64,000 nucleotides of DNA from Lutraria lutraria (Eukaryota; Mollusca; Bivalvia; Venerida; Mactridae), in the NCBI GenBank assembly GCA_964023205.1, contig OZ026836.1, positions 131,501-195,500 of the forward strand, written 5' to 3'. Below the pieces are notes generated by a model. The model made no database searches. It worked only from the letters and a program-made list of their open reading frames with translations, and had not been told where the DNA came from. Of the stretch, positions 49,201-58,300 are shown in pieces. Position numbers and translations under genes: made by a program. How positions within the stretch are numbered: position 1 is the stretch's first letter; the number at the start of each line of letters is the position of its first letter.

Positions 49201-50733
49201 ACAGACTCCCCTACGATTGCTACCTTGGTATTTGGTATTTCCATTGTTTAGAAACAAAAGAATGAACACTTAGGAAACAAAAGATTTAAGTGGTTACTGA
49301 CAGAATTAAATAGATTTCTTTTGTGTTAGGCCCCACCCCCAACCACCTAATGTACCTTACATGTGTATGGACTAACTAACTAACGTACAGACACGCACAT
49401 GCCATTGTGGCGGCTATGTCAAGCTGACCGCAAGCGGGCTCGACAAAAATTATGAAATAACAACTAACATTTTCAACACATACAGATGAAATGTTCCATA
49501 AAAGAAAACAGTGTTTACTGTAAGACAAGATCATAATCCATTAAATCTTTAGTAAAATTTTTAGTATTTTCTGATAAATATCTAATGATTCAGCTAGTTT
49601 AATGTCTGAAGGGAGACAATTCCATCATTTTGGTGCTACAGTTCTAAAGCATGCAGTGTCTTTTACATGGGATTAAATGGGACATTGAATAAAAAATCTG
49701 TGAATTTTGATGATCCCAAGTCAGACCTTTGTACTGTGAGCCATTATCGAAATTCGTAAAATGGGCAGAGGGAATTTCAGAATTTTCTAGAGTCTCAAAG
49801 GCTCCTAAAATGTGCTGAATGTATATATACATGTATGTATTTATCATGAATTTCTGTTTGGGCATGTGACACTTTAAATACTTGTGTTGTGACATTTATT
49901 GTTATTTTCAGAGATCATTGATGCTGATTGAATCCTTAGTTTATACAGACTTAGTCAATCTTGATAGAGTTACCCATCTTTGTATGGACACACTGATAGA
50001 CATTTCGAAACTTAAGAGTGGGAAAATTCAGATCAAATCGGAAAAGGTAGAATTGATTTTAAAGCTATTAAAGAGAAATTTATTGATCTTTACTTAAGCA
50101 TTATTATACCCTGACCCACTTTCTGTGGAGGAGGCTGTACTGGAATCGCGTAAAATGTCCCATCCAGTCCCATTTCTTTTCAGTGCTGTAATATTGTTGT
50201 TCACTGAAAGACTTCTAAACAACTTGGCATGATTGTTCACCTACATGAGACAGTATGTTGTGTGTGTAAGAACCAGGCCCATACCTCCATTACCAATGTC
50301 ACACTTGAATGTCAAAGGTCAAATATTGGGTTTGCTTGTCTAGACTGCGACTCAATTGTTCATTGAAAGGAATTCAATTTCTTTATTGTAAGTGGCAAAT
50401 GGCAGAAATTGTCCCTGTGAGGAAAAAAAATATTAACACTTCTGTGTCGAAGCAGCTAGTGGGGGTATTCGTCATGTCTGTGACAAACTCTTGTTTGATA
50501 TTGCACACACTAACTGATTTGATAATCATCTATAACTTAATTGTGTTTTTTCCTGTTTGAAAAAAATCCTTTGCTCTTCTCAAAACATCTCTGAAGAAAT
50601 CATTTACTTGGGTTCGAACATTTACTTGTATATACAGGGTTTGCACATTTACATATATTTTCAGTTGATAAGAATTTTAGAGAAGCTATCTGGACATATT
50701 GATGATTATAGACTAGTCAGTGTAACACCATGA
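34181..50733 (+). CDS. TEPSIN: TEPSIN (AP-4 accessory protein; ENTH plus VHS-like domains), 10 coding exons
   Basis: Exons: 34181-34272, 34761-34845, 35168-35261, 39581-39724, 40305-40391, 44614-44811, 45121-45241, 47705-47909, 49912-50046, 50665-50733. All junctions are GT...AG and in phase, giving 409 codons and TGA. Residues 1-125 form the ENTH-like domain: MKATSDDDNPIPGYLYDEIS, VKLKVLKLMKYL, YSGPPDPLHGN. A linker follows with GFGNT and an acidic GGGWDDDD motif (residues 234-274). Residues 290-405 match the VHS-like domain (DFVKNCGCLNCDKIVEFLHV, SLMLIESLVY). In vertebrates tepsin is a cytosolic coat protein of AP-4 vesicles at the trans-Golgi network. The human protein (about 525 residues) has a C-terminal tail with AP-4-binding motifs that this model lacks. 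An ATG happens to open the first exon, but an AG acceptor precedes it, so a short 5' exon probably exists. Confidence 0.92.
34761..34845 (+). CDS. TEPSIN: TEPSIN exon (ENTH)
   Basis: 85 nt: FESAENCETLVGCLAERLQR, then DSTHVKLK. Its acceptor AAATTAG is weak in pyrimidines; the donor is GTAAAT. It matches the ENTH helix ending in GKLK in human tepsin. Confidence 0.9.
35168..35261 (+). CDS. TEPSIN: TEPSIN exon (ENTH)
   Basis: 94 nt: VLKLMKYLVENGHPNFRLGL, then LKKSTGIKEAT. It has a TTACCAG acceptor and a GTAAGG donor. VLK-x2-x-YL-x3-G is the conserved ENTH core helix. Confidence 0.93.
35871..36860 (-). repeat. family C minisatellite element, copy 2, inverted
   Basis: On the plus strand it runs from TCAGGTGAGCTTTTAGGATC to GGGCCAATGTGGCCCTCTTG. 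It has five to six units of about 145-180 bp with GTTTACACTCTAGCGCCTT. Two adjacent units (about 36040-36180 and 36220-36360) are almost identical, a recent duplication. Confidence 0.8.
37915..38300 (-). pseudogene. decayed C2H2 zinc-finger sequence inside the 3.4-kb transposon
   Basis: One minus-strand frame reads CWIEYAHKCSLKRHIEIKHE, a finger with C-x3-Y-x5-L-x2-H-x4-H spacing whose first Cys is Tyr. The next finger changes frame near 38105 and reads KSFARKADFKANKYVH, with one His now Asn. The third reads VCHREKSFKFQCNLSRHKQK then C. Lost metal ligands and a frameshift show it is not functional as a finger array. Linkers and finger spacing indicate a former multi-finger protein. It may be a captured host gene piece or a remnant of the element's own protein. 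Confidence 0.6.
39341..39380 (-). repeat. solitary end of an A/B-type element
   Basis: Only the terminal 40 bp remain: GTTAGTGAGCG...GGGCCATCATGGCCCTCTTG. It is in the same orientation as the other copies in TEPSIN introns. Confidence 0.6.
39581..39724 (+). CDS. TEPSIN: TEPSIN exon (ENTH end)
   Basis: 144 nt: KYSGPPDPLHGNVTYVLVRK, then TAQSVSEMLFNLDN. The acceptor is TCTTCAG and the donor GTATGC. GPPDPLHGN is identical to human tepsin. A 4.3-kb intron carrying a 3.4-kb transposon precedes it. Confidence 0.94.
39893..39985 (+). repeat. truncated SINE body
   Basis: AACTGGTTAGGATGCAGTCC...AAAATAGTGTTAGATCCACTGAG resembles 470-555 of the SINE at 264-565. The tRNA head is missing. Confidence 0.5.
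40305..40391 (+). CDS. TEPSIN: TEPSIN exon (linker)
   Basis: 87 nt: VGIGFNSHGERNNSQKMEGF, then GNTTGQQQS. It has a TTGCAG acceptor and a GTAAGT donor. GFGNT corresponds to the short GFGYS motif after the ENTH domain. Confidence 0.88.
41291..43578. mobile_element. GTCACACCC TIR element (level 2 of the nest), near-perfect 8-bp TSD
   Basis: The left end GTCACACCCTGTACAGGGAT and the right end (reverse complement) GTCACACCCTATAGGGATCC start the TIRs, which continue through TTT-GA-ATAGCTCCCC. The flanks are AGTGCCAT (41283-41290) and AGTGCCAA (43579-43586). The centre is filled by a family B copy, so its own interior is reduced. Confidence 0.78.
41561..43163 (-). repeat. family B element, copy 2, inverted (level 3 of the nest)
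   Basis: From TTTTTAGCTCACCAGAGCAC to GGGCCATCATGGCCCTCTTG. The tandem core GGACCTCTACCAAGTTTGTT recurs at 42031, 42194, 42350, 42512, 42677 and 42832 (spacing 155-165 bp). Three unit variants follow one another in the order 1-2-3-1-2-3. Confidence 0.88.
43587..43921 (+). pseudogene. orphan coding fragment inside the CAAACGC element
   Basis: An open frame ends in TGA at 43919. It has protein-like composition: MKRKATPLKSPIHQPFRSPL, EYDWFIDITSQINS, then an Asn/Asp/Thr-rich tail. The frame is cut on its 5' side by the insertion at 41291-43578. I do not recognise it. It may be the C-terminus of the element's own protein or a captured host piece. Confidence 0.45.
44614..44811 (+). CDS. TEPSIN: TEPSIN exon (linker helix)
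   Basis: 198 nt: SFSENVTEGLVHLVERLGET, AQDEQRELLHKLEGRSGYIP and a short tail. It has an ATTTTAG acceptor and a GTACAG donor. Phase is consistent on both sides. I see no close human counterpart for this helical stretch. The frame stays open past the donor, but the next exon fits the family. Confidence 0.83.
45121..45241 (+). CDS. TEPSIN: TEPSIN exon (acidic GGGWD motif)
   Basis: 121 nt: VASQPVHIPGKAGGGWDDDD, then NDDDDDCIDKSDTSNTSN. It has a CTTTAG acceptor and a GTAAAG donor. QAGGGWDE is the conserved human equivalent; the Asp run here comes from a GAT trinucleotide tract (about 45168-45197), so it may vary in length. Confidence 0.9.
45534..47543 (-). repeat. family B element, copy 3, inverted, split by a SINE
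   Basis: It starts TTTTAGCTTCTGTGATCAC and ends GGGCCATCATGGCCCTCTTG. The same unit variants follow the same 1-2-3-1-2-3 order as in 41561-43163, with one extra variant-2 unit near the end. It lies in the TEPSIN intron between 45241 and 47705. Confidence 0.88.
45884..46090 (+). mobile_element. tRNA-derived SINE inside family B copy 3
   Basis: A box TGGTCAAGTGGTTAAGG and B box TGGTTCAAGCCCC, then CAACCATGTCTCTTTATGTG and a body ending AACACTCAAACATACAAATA. Same family as 14094-14340. The B sequence is also rearranged around it. Confidence 0.8.
47705..47909 (+). CDS. TEPSIN: TEPSIN exon (VHS-like domain, part 1)
   Basis: 205 nt: QNLVQQMIQLADENISVLLK, RSQLKDFVKNCGCLNCDKIV and EFLHVGLLSSTDQDVM. 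It has an ATTACAG acceptor and a GTAATA donor. CG-x-LNC is the diagnostic motif of the tepsin VHS-like domain. Confidence 0.93.
48235..49447. mobile_element. minisatellite element with TGTCGAGCCCGCT subterminal inverted repeats
   Basis: Hairpin TGCCCAAGGGCA opens it, then TGTCGAGCCCGCT (48253-48265), inverted at 49433-49445. Inside, units of about 160 bp repeat ATGTCAATGCATAAGGGAGA (48495, 48813, 48975, 49137) with CTAAGTGTGACCTTGACCTT. It lies in the TEPSIN intron between 47909 and 49912. Same plan as families A-C, different sequence. Confidence 0.75.
49912..50046 (+). CDS. TEPSIN: TEPSIN exon (VHS-like domain, part 2)
   Basis: 135 nt: RSLMLIESLVYTDLVNLDRV, then THLCMDTLIDISKLKSGKIQ. It has a TTTTCAG acceptor and a GTAGAA donor. 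It aligns with RALCAIASLGSSDLLPQEHI of human tepsin. Confidence 0.92.
50665..50733 (+). CDS. TEPSIN: TEPSIN terminal coding exon
   Basis: 69 nt ending in TGA: LIRILEKLSGHIDDYRLVSV, then TP and stop. It has a TTTTCAG acceptor. LIRILEKL matches the last VHS-like helix (TKILRHFE in human). No AP-4-binding tail follows. A GTCAGT or GTGTAA inside the exon could serve as an alternative donor. Confidence 0.87.
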   Translation: MIRILEKLSGHIDDYRLVSVTP

Positions 50734-51261
50734 TTGGATAGATGTGAACCATTGTTATTCTGTGATGATGTAGTCAGTTCATGTATTCCTGCACAATTTC
50801 TTTCATAAGCACATAAAAAATAACCTGTACTTAATTCTATGACAAAAAGCAGTAACTGTTGGTTGTTACGTTATTGTCAGATTTTCAGGCAGTTCAGAGA
50901 TAATATTATGGTGAAGGGAGTTTGCCTAAACTTGTTTAGACAAATGAATTTTTAAACCATTTCTACATCAGAGCAACCAATGAAATTCTATTTTATACCT
51001 ATACTAGAAATATTGCCGACAATGTTTGAATGAGTAATGAACTGATTGAATTATGATTTGTTTGTAACTTTATATTAACTGACCAGAGTGTTGCTGATAA
51101 TGTTAGTATTGCATAATCAGTTTTGGACAATTGATGATAAAATATTGAAACCATTGAGCAGCACATCTATTGATACATTCTTATTGTTGTTGTACATTTA
51201 CTGATTTAATGATTTGGCATGTTGCAATATTTATAATTCTGTTAACAATATTTAAGTTCTT
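50734..51261 (+). other. TEPSIN 3'UTR region
   Basis: Unique A+T-rich sequence after the TGA. I could not choose a poly(A) signal with confidence. Confidence 0.4.
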
Positions 51262-53206
51262 GTTTTAGCTCACCAGAGCACAAAGTGCTCATGGTGAGCT
51301 ATTGTGATCGCGTGATGTCCATCGTGTCTACGTGCATACGTCAACAATTGCTTTAAACAACATCTCCTTCTTAACCAGTTAGCCGATTTCAACGAAACAT
51401 TACATGGATGTTCCTTGCATGAAGCTCTACCAAAGTTGTTAAAAAAATTTGATTTCATTAAAAACTCTGGTTGCCATGGCAACCAATTGGAAAAACTTTT
51501 AAAATCTTCTTGTCCCAAACCACTGGGCCTAGAGCTTAGACATTTGGTGTGTAGCTTTGTCTAGTGGACCTCTACCAAGTTTCTTCAAATTATTGCCCTA
51601 GGGTCAAAATTGGCCCAGCCCCAGGGGTCACTTGATTTTACATAACTTATACAGGGAAAATTTTAAAATCTTTTTGCTGAAACTACAATGCCTAGAGCTT
51701 AGATATTTGGTGTGAAGCATTGTCTAGTGGACATCTACCAAGTTTATTAGTCCCCTGCAGTACCGGAGGGGACTATAGTGTTTGTCATCGTCAGTCCGTC
51801 CGTCAGTCAGTCAGTCAGTCCCTCCGTCCGTCCCTCCGTCTGTCTGTCTGTCTGTCTGTCCGAAGTGGTTTCCGGATGATAACTTCAGTTAGAATTGACG
51901 GATTTCAATGAAAGTTGGTATATGGATAGCTTAGGGCATTACCTAGAGTGGGATTGCATTTGGGGTTCATAGGTCATATATCTAGGTCACTGTTACTAAA
52001 AATAGAAATTTGGTTTCCAGATGATTACTTCAGTTAGGGATGATGGATTTCAACGAAAGTTGGTATATGGATAGCTTACGGGATAACCTAGAGTGGGATT
52101 GCATTTGAGGTTAATAGGTCAAACATCTAGGTCACTGTTACTAAAAATAGAAATTTGTTTTCTGGATGATAAAATCAGTTAGGGATGACGGATTTCAATG
52201 AAAGTTGGTGTATGGATAGCTTAGGGGATAACCTAGAGTGAGATTGCATTTGAGGTCAATAGGTCAAATATCTAGGTCACTGTTACTAAAAATAGAAATT
52301 TGGTTTCCGGATGATAACATCACTTAGGGATGACGGATTTCAATGAAAGTTGGTATATGGATAGCTTAGGGGATAACCTAAAGTAGGATTATATTTGGGG
52401 TCAATAGGTCAAATATCTAGGTCACTGTTACTGAAAATAGAAATTTGGTTTCTGGATGATAACTTAAGCTGGCTTGCTCATTTAGACAAAATTGTCATCA
52501 TTAAAAAATCTAGACAGATGGTGCTGTATAAACAGCAGCTTACATTCCAATGATATGTGCTGGCAGGGGACTTGTATTGCATGCAATACTGACTGTAAGC
52601 TTGTTTAAATTATTGCCCTAGGGTCAAAATTGGCTCTGCCCCAGAGGTCACTTGATTCATATAGGAAAAATTTAAAAATCTTCTTGGCCAAACCCACTAT
52701 GTCTAGAGCCTTAGATATTTTGTATGTAGCATTATCTAATGGACCTCTAACAAGTTTGTTCAAATTATTGCCCTGGGGTCAAAATTGGCCCTGCCCTAGG
52801 GTTTACTCTAATCTATTTAGGAAAATTAAAAAATTCTTCTTGTCCAAAACCACAAGACCTAGAGCTAAGATATTTGGTATGTAGCATTGTCTAGCGGACC
52901 TTTACCAAGTTTGTTAAAATTATGGCCCCAGGGTGAAAATTAGCCCTGTCCTGGGGTTCACATGATTTATATAGGCTTATATAGGGAAAAAAAAAATCTT
53001 GTTGTCCAAAACCTCAAGGCCTAGAGCTTACATATTTTGTATGTAGCATTGTCTGGTGGACATCTACCAAGTTTGATCAAATTATTGCCCTAGGGGCAAA
53101 ATTTGCCCCGCCCCCGGGTCACTTAATTTTACATAGGCTCATGATAATTTTCTCTAAGAGTCTTCTTATCTGGTTAGCGATATAGGGCCATCATGGCCCT
53201 CTTGTT
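51262..53206 (-). repeat. family B element, copy 4, inverted, split by another minisatellite element
   Basis: From TTTTAGCTCACCAGAGCACA to GGGCCATCATGGCCCTCTTG, downstream of TEPSIN. B units run to about 51748 and resume at 52595 (CTTGTTTAAATTATTGCCCT). Confidence 0.82.
51749..52590. mobile_element. pearl-like element with AGTCCCCTGC ends, inside family B copy 4
   Basis: It opens with a hairpin (AGTCCCC ... GGGGACT, about 51749-51775), then a tetranucleotide tract of GTCC, AGTC and GTCT runs (51791-51861). Four to five units of about 147 bp follow (GATGACGGATTTCAATGAAA, ATATCTAGGTCACTGTTACT). It closes with GGCAGGGGACT and the perfect 16-bp palindrome GTATTGCATGCAATAC (52573-52588). Hairpin, microsatellite and tandem core are the bivalve pearl layout. 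Confidence 0.8.
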
Positions 53207-55300
53207 ATTACTACCAATTACTGTATGTTATGAAAGGCTATGCTGTAGATTGTCTGCATGTATCATTATGAAATGAAGAATATTCATTACACTTCAACCA
53301 TGTGTTTGTTATATGTGTCTCTGTTTATTTAGGCTATTCATGCAATAGATGGATGTCTTGAGGAAGGTGCAAAATGTTCAATGTTCATGAAAGTTTGAAA
53401 AACTTGTATCAAATATATATAGTATACAAAACATTGTCTAAATACACTACTGATAAGTCAAGCCTAGTCTTCATAATGTACATTTCTTAGGCGATAGATT
53501 CAGGGGCGGCAAATTCAATTGTCCATTTTGCCCAGGTTGTCCTGCAGCCTGTATGGACAAGTGAAAATTTACTATATAAATATCATACAGACAAGTTGAG
53601 AAATGCTTCTGGCAAAACGGACAAGTAAGTCAAAATCAGATTTTGCCGGCCCTGTGATTTTACAGGAAAGTTAGATTGCTGGTAGCAGCATGTCCGTAGC
53701 ACATTGTATTCAAGCCAGAAGACTTTTGAATCAATTTGCTAAAAATCTAATAGTACTTCTGTGTCCCTTGCTCTTTCTAGAGGCATTGTTGTCCATCAAA
53801 GTGACATACTGATTAAATGCTCCTGTAAATGATCTTTTATATATATCAAGGAAGACTTTAAAAGACTTCTTTGTTTTGACAGTGCCAATTTCTATGATAC
53901 ACGGGTTGACAGCTAAAACTTTTTCCAGACATTGCCATTGCTAAATCTATCTTATGTTATCCATCACCAAATATATCATGCTCTGACACATACCTTGTAG
54001 AGAAAGTGACAGGAATTGTCACAAAACCAGATTTTCATTCTCCAGACACTTATCCTTTGAGAAATGTACGAGTTGCTGACAGAAGAGTAGTTCTCAGCAT
54101 ATTTATTACATGAGTGAAAAATAAAGAATCATTATTCCACAAAAACGATCTAACCATAAAACCAAGAAAACATGAGCTGGGATACTTGGTGGCAATAGTC
54201 CTGTGGCAGTTTGGTTGAAATCCCTTGAGAAATGTACAAGTGTTTTAGACGAAACTGAGGACACAAAATAAACTAAAGCCCACAAATCTGCCACAAAAAT
54301 CATAAGATTGACATATTGTGATTCTAATGTGATATGTCAAAATAAACTAACACTGCTGATTGGTAATCTATTGATAGAAAGGAAATGACAATTTGTTGCA
54401 GGGATCAGATTTAGGAAGTTAAAATATCATTCAGATATCGGAAGTTCTGAAATTCAGAAGTATAATTTACATGAAAACAGATGGAGAAATTTCGGGACCA
54501 AGTGAATCACTTGGATTTCTGAAGTTTCTGGATTTCAGAGGGTTTTAAATTCAGTACTTCAACACTATATGTATATGAATCTGATGAATAAACTGCTGAT
54601 AGATTATATATAATCATTAATTTGCTAAGATTAGTTTGGTTTAACTGCATATGTTGATGATTAAGATAATAAAAAATTTCATGCATATGCTGCTGAAGAT
54701 ATATACCATTTCTAATTAAAAATTCCAGTTTTGAATGATGATAAAGATAACACACACAAATGTACCGGTACTTCAAAGAAAAACAGAACCATTGAAACAC
54801 TCTATTTATGTTGCAATTTTTGTGCTAATTAAACTATTACACAAATTAATATTTAGTTCATTTAAGTTATTGGGCTATAGTCAAAGGTATTGCAGTCAGC
54901 AAAATTTTCATGCACTTTGATGCTACAATAATTATTGTTTTTGCTTGACTCATCTGGTGTAATAAAGTAGTAGCATTCTGGATGAATGATAAATCCTATT
55001 GGCATTTATTCTACACCCACACACTTTATGGCTGTTCAGTTCTTTCATGCTACTTATAATTGAATACCTATTATTATCTCCCAAATACCTGAGTTTATAC
55101 TATTACAAGTGGTTTGGAAATACCAGGTCTATGACAATGTGACTGTTGTGTTGGAAATTTGTACATTTGTAGTTTATTTAATTGGTTGTTGTTCCAATTG
55201 GTATACAGGTATTTGAGCTTTGTTGTATTCTACACCCTTGTTACTGTCCTTTAGGGCAGATAGAGACTAAGTTTAAGTAACACATAAATAAAAGAACTAC
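53207..55300. other. TEPSIN-MRTF convergent intergenic interval
   Basis: Apart from a small MITE, this is unique A+T-rich sequence. An acceptor-like TTATTTAG at 53332-53339 is followed by a 21-codon frame and stop; I do not consider it a supported exon. Confidence 0.4.
53501..53654. mobile_element. 154-bp MITE, CAGGGGCGGCAAA ends
   Basis: The left end CAGGGGCGGCAAATTCAATT and the right end (reverse complement) CAGGGCCGGCAAAATCTGAT match. Flanks AGATT and TGATT may be a worn 5-bp TSD. hAT-like ends. Confidence 0.6.
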
Positions 55301-58300
55301 TGATAATTAATTCAAGCATAATTTATTAAGGATGGGTAACATCAATCATAATGCATGTTTCTAGAAGATAACTAGAAGATAACAAAGACTTATATACACA
55401 CTATCATCACTGAAAGAAAGGACAAAAGTTTCATAGATTTCATCACAAAAGTAATCAAAATTACATTTTCACAAATATTCCACTTCAAAATGATGATTTA
55501 AAGTGTTGAAACTATACATTCTATTTACTTCTTTAAAATGTTTGTTAACAATTTAATCCAAATCACAATGTGAGTCTATTTTATTATTAATGCATTGGAA
55601 ATAATAAATGCCATTATTACTACTAAAACAGTATGATTATGGTGGATATGCTTCCACAATTTTTATGTAAACAAATGAATAAAAGAAATTACCTGACACA
55701 AAGAAAATGACATGACTTACCAGAACCATGATGGTATCAATTAGATTGAAACTATGACGTTCTATCAAGAAGAAATGAATACATAATGAACTATTATGCC
55801 ATTTGGTGCTAATGCACATTTTAAATGAAATAAAAATAAAGAGAAGTCTATACAACAAACTGCTTCGAACAAACATCATTTGTTGTCACTACCATCCTAT
55901 TGTATACAACTTGAACCATAACAAAATAAACAAAAAGCATTTTTAACAGAAAAAGTCTACATGGGCAATAATCAGACTTAGAACTTGGTTATAGTAAAAT
56001 TATGTAATACCATCTGGTATGACTACATAATCACAAGATCAGGTCAGATGTTTGTCCATATGGTGTTCATCGTTCAATAACAGAATGAAACATCAACAAA
56101 AACAAGAGGTGTTTGTCAAACAAGGATGGCCCCTAAATGCCAACTGGATAATAATTTCGTGTTGTTGTTCTGACAAGGATTTTACACTGAGAGTGACTAT
56201 GACCTTGGGGACAAATATTTTCAGACATTTTTATCCTTCAATACCTAATCTGAGGACCGTAGGCCAAATCGATTTTGTGTTGAAGGTCACTGTTACCTTG
56301 AAATTTTAACCTACTGACCTCAAAATTTATAGGGGTCTTCTGCATTTGATGACCAACCTCCAAACCAAATAATTCTCTAATTATTGGTCGGGCGAGGTTT
56401 GATTATGGACGGAAGGACTGACATGTGCCAAACAATATACCCCCACTTATTTAAAAGGGAGCATTATTATTAATTGGTAAACAGTTTGAATAAAGAGAAA
56501 ACAGATAGAGTTATCTAAGAATCTGTGGTAAAGTAACAAGGTATTCAACACAAGGGTTCTTTAAATTATGAAAGATATCATAATAGATGATGGCAGAGAA
56601 AATTAATAATACCTCAAGATACAGATGTAAAAAACAACCAAAAACATCATCATAACCCAGCATATTTATAGTGCTGGTACATTCCGTTGTATATTATTAT
56701 GAACAAAATTACTTTTTTAGTACCACTTTCAGTATGTATTAGTAATTACATGAAGATACATTGAAAAGAAAAGGAAAAATCAAAGCAGTATTGAAGAAAG
56801 GCTTTGGAACAACACAACTTTAAAACACAATCTAAATATGCATTAGTATGCTCCTTAAACAATTATGAAGACCACAGAGTGATTATAATAAAGAGAGTTG
56901 ATAGAAAGGTAAATATGTTTAAACATTGCCAACCAGAATTATAACATGTAAACAACATAAAAACCTTTGATGCAAAGTGCATATGACATTCAAGGTAAAG
57001 ATTCATCCTCAGCCAATAATATACCTCTTCAGACAATTGTGTGATGTTTTATAGGAATCCACTACAGCTTACAGAAAATGTTTCACTTGAATTAATAAAC
57101 GGACTACCAGTGGTATACTACATGCCAACTTTCAGGTATAAAAGGATCAGAAGCAATAAAACAATGACAAATTTTACAAATTTCTATGTATTGTTTCAAA
57201 CCAGAAGTAACAGTCTTTGTTTTCTTATAATCAATAAAATTTAGAAGAAATGTAATGGAACATCAAGGTTAACAAATTATGTGTTTATATCTACCATAAA
57301 TTGCTGTTAACACATTAGTGTTTATATCTACCATATGTTGTCACAAATACAAGTAGGAATTGAAATGGCACTCACTTGAAATAGGTAGAGAAATCTAGGA
57401 CCAAACTGATAAATTCAACATAATAGAATTCCATACAAAACAAACAAATATAACATTTAATAAATAAGGTAAGACTTTATTCCTTAACCTGCTAATTTAG
57501 GTAACTTCAATATAATCAATCATAAATCATGGATTATTTCTCAATGTTTCATACATAATTTAGAAATGAATCAATATTGAAGGTAATGGTCCACTGTAAG
57601 ACTTGAGTCTATACGTCCACAAACTGACCCATGTTTATCATGTAAAATGAGCAGATTAAGGATGAAGTATGGAATGTCCAAACAATACAAAAACGTAAGA
57701 AACCACAGAGACTACAAATAAATATCAAAAAATCACTATAGATTGAATCAACAGAAAAACTATTAAATGTCTACTTCACTTTTGATCAATATTATTGTAT
57801 AATTATAAAGTGAGTTTTAAGAAAGTCATCAGTTGAAGTGTATGACTTCAGTTGATTCATTCAAGAATATCAAAATGAAAATTCTGTAGAAAGTAAGCAA
57901 CTACGGTAAGTACATGGTGACATAAAACTTGGTAAGTAACGTTATATTAAATGTAAGGATATAGAGATAAGAACACATAAACATAACATAGGAATCAAAC
58001 AGATTCTCCTTGTAATCAAATCAATGACATGATGTGACACAGGTTATATTATGTTTTTAAGAAGGTGTAGTACAAACTACAAAGTCTATGGTAATCAGTA
58101 ACTAAATTTAATCAGTGATCAATTTATCTAGTATAGTATACTATACTGGCAAGAATACAGAATATTAGCATCATATATAACTAACTGCAAGAAAACTGCA
58201 TGAAAAGCATGTTTGGGGAATAACAACACCTCACTCAAAAACAGAACTACCTTTGTAAGTGTACTTGTGTTAGTAATGAAGAGTTAGAGATGAGATTTAA

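Noticed and set aside
53340..53405. Possible extra 3' exon of TEPSIN (AIHAIDGCLEEGAKCSMFMK)
   Set aside because: No good donor in the preceding exon fits, and it matches no tepsin region known to me.
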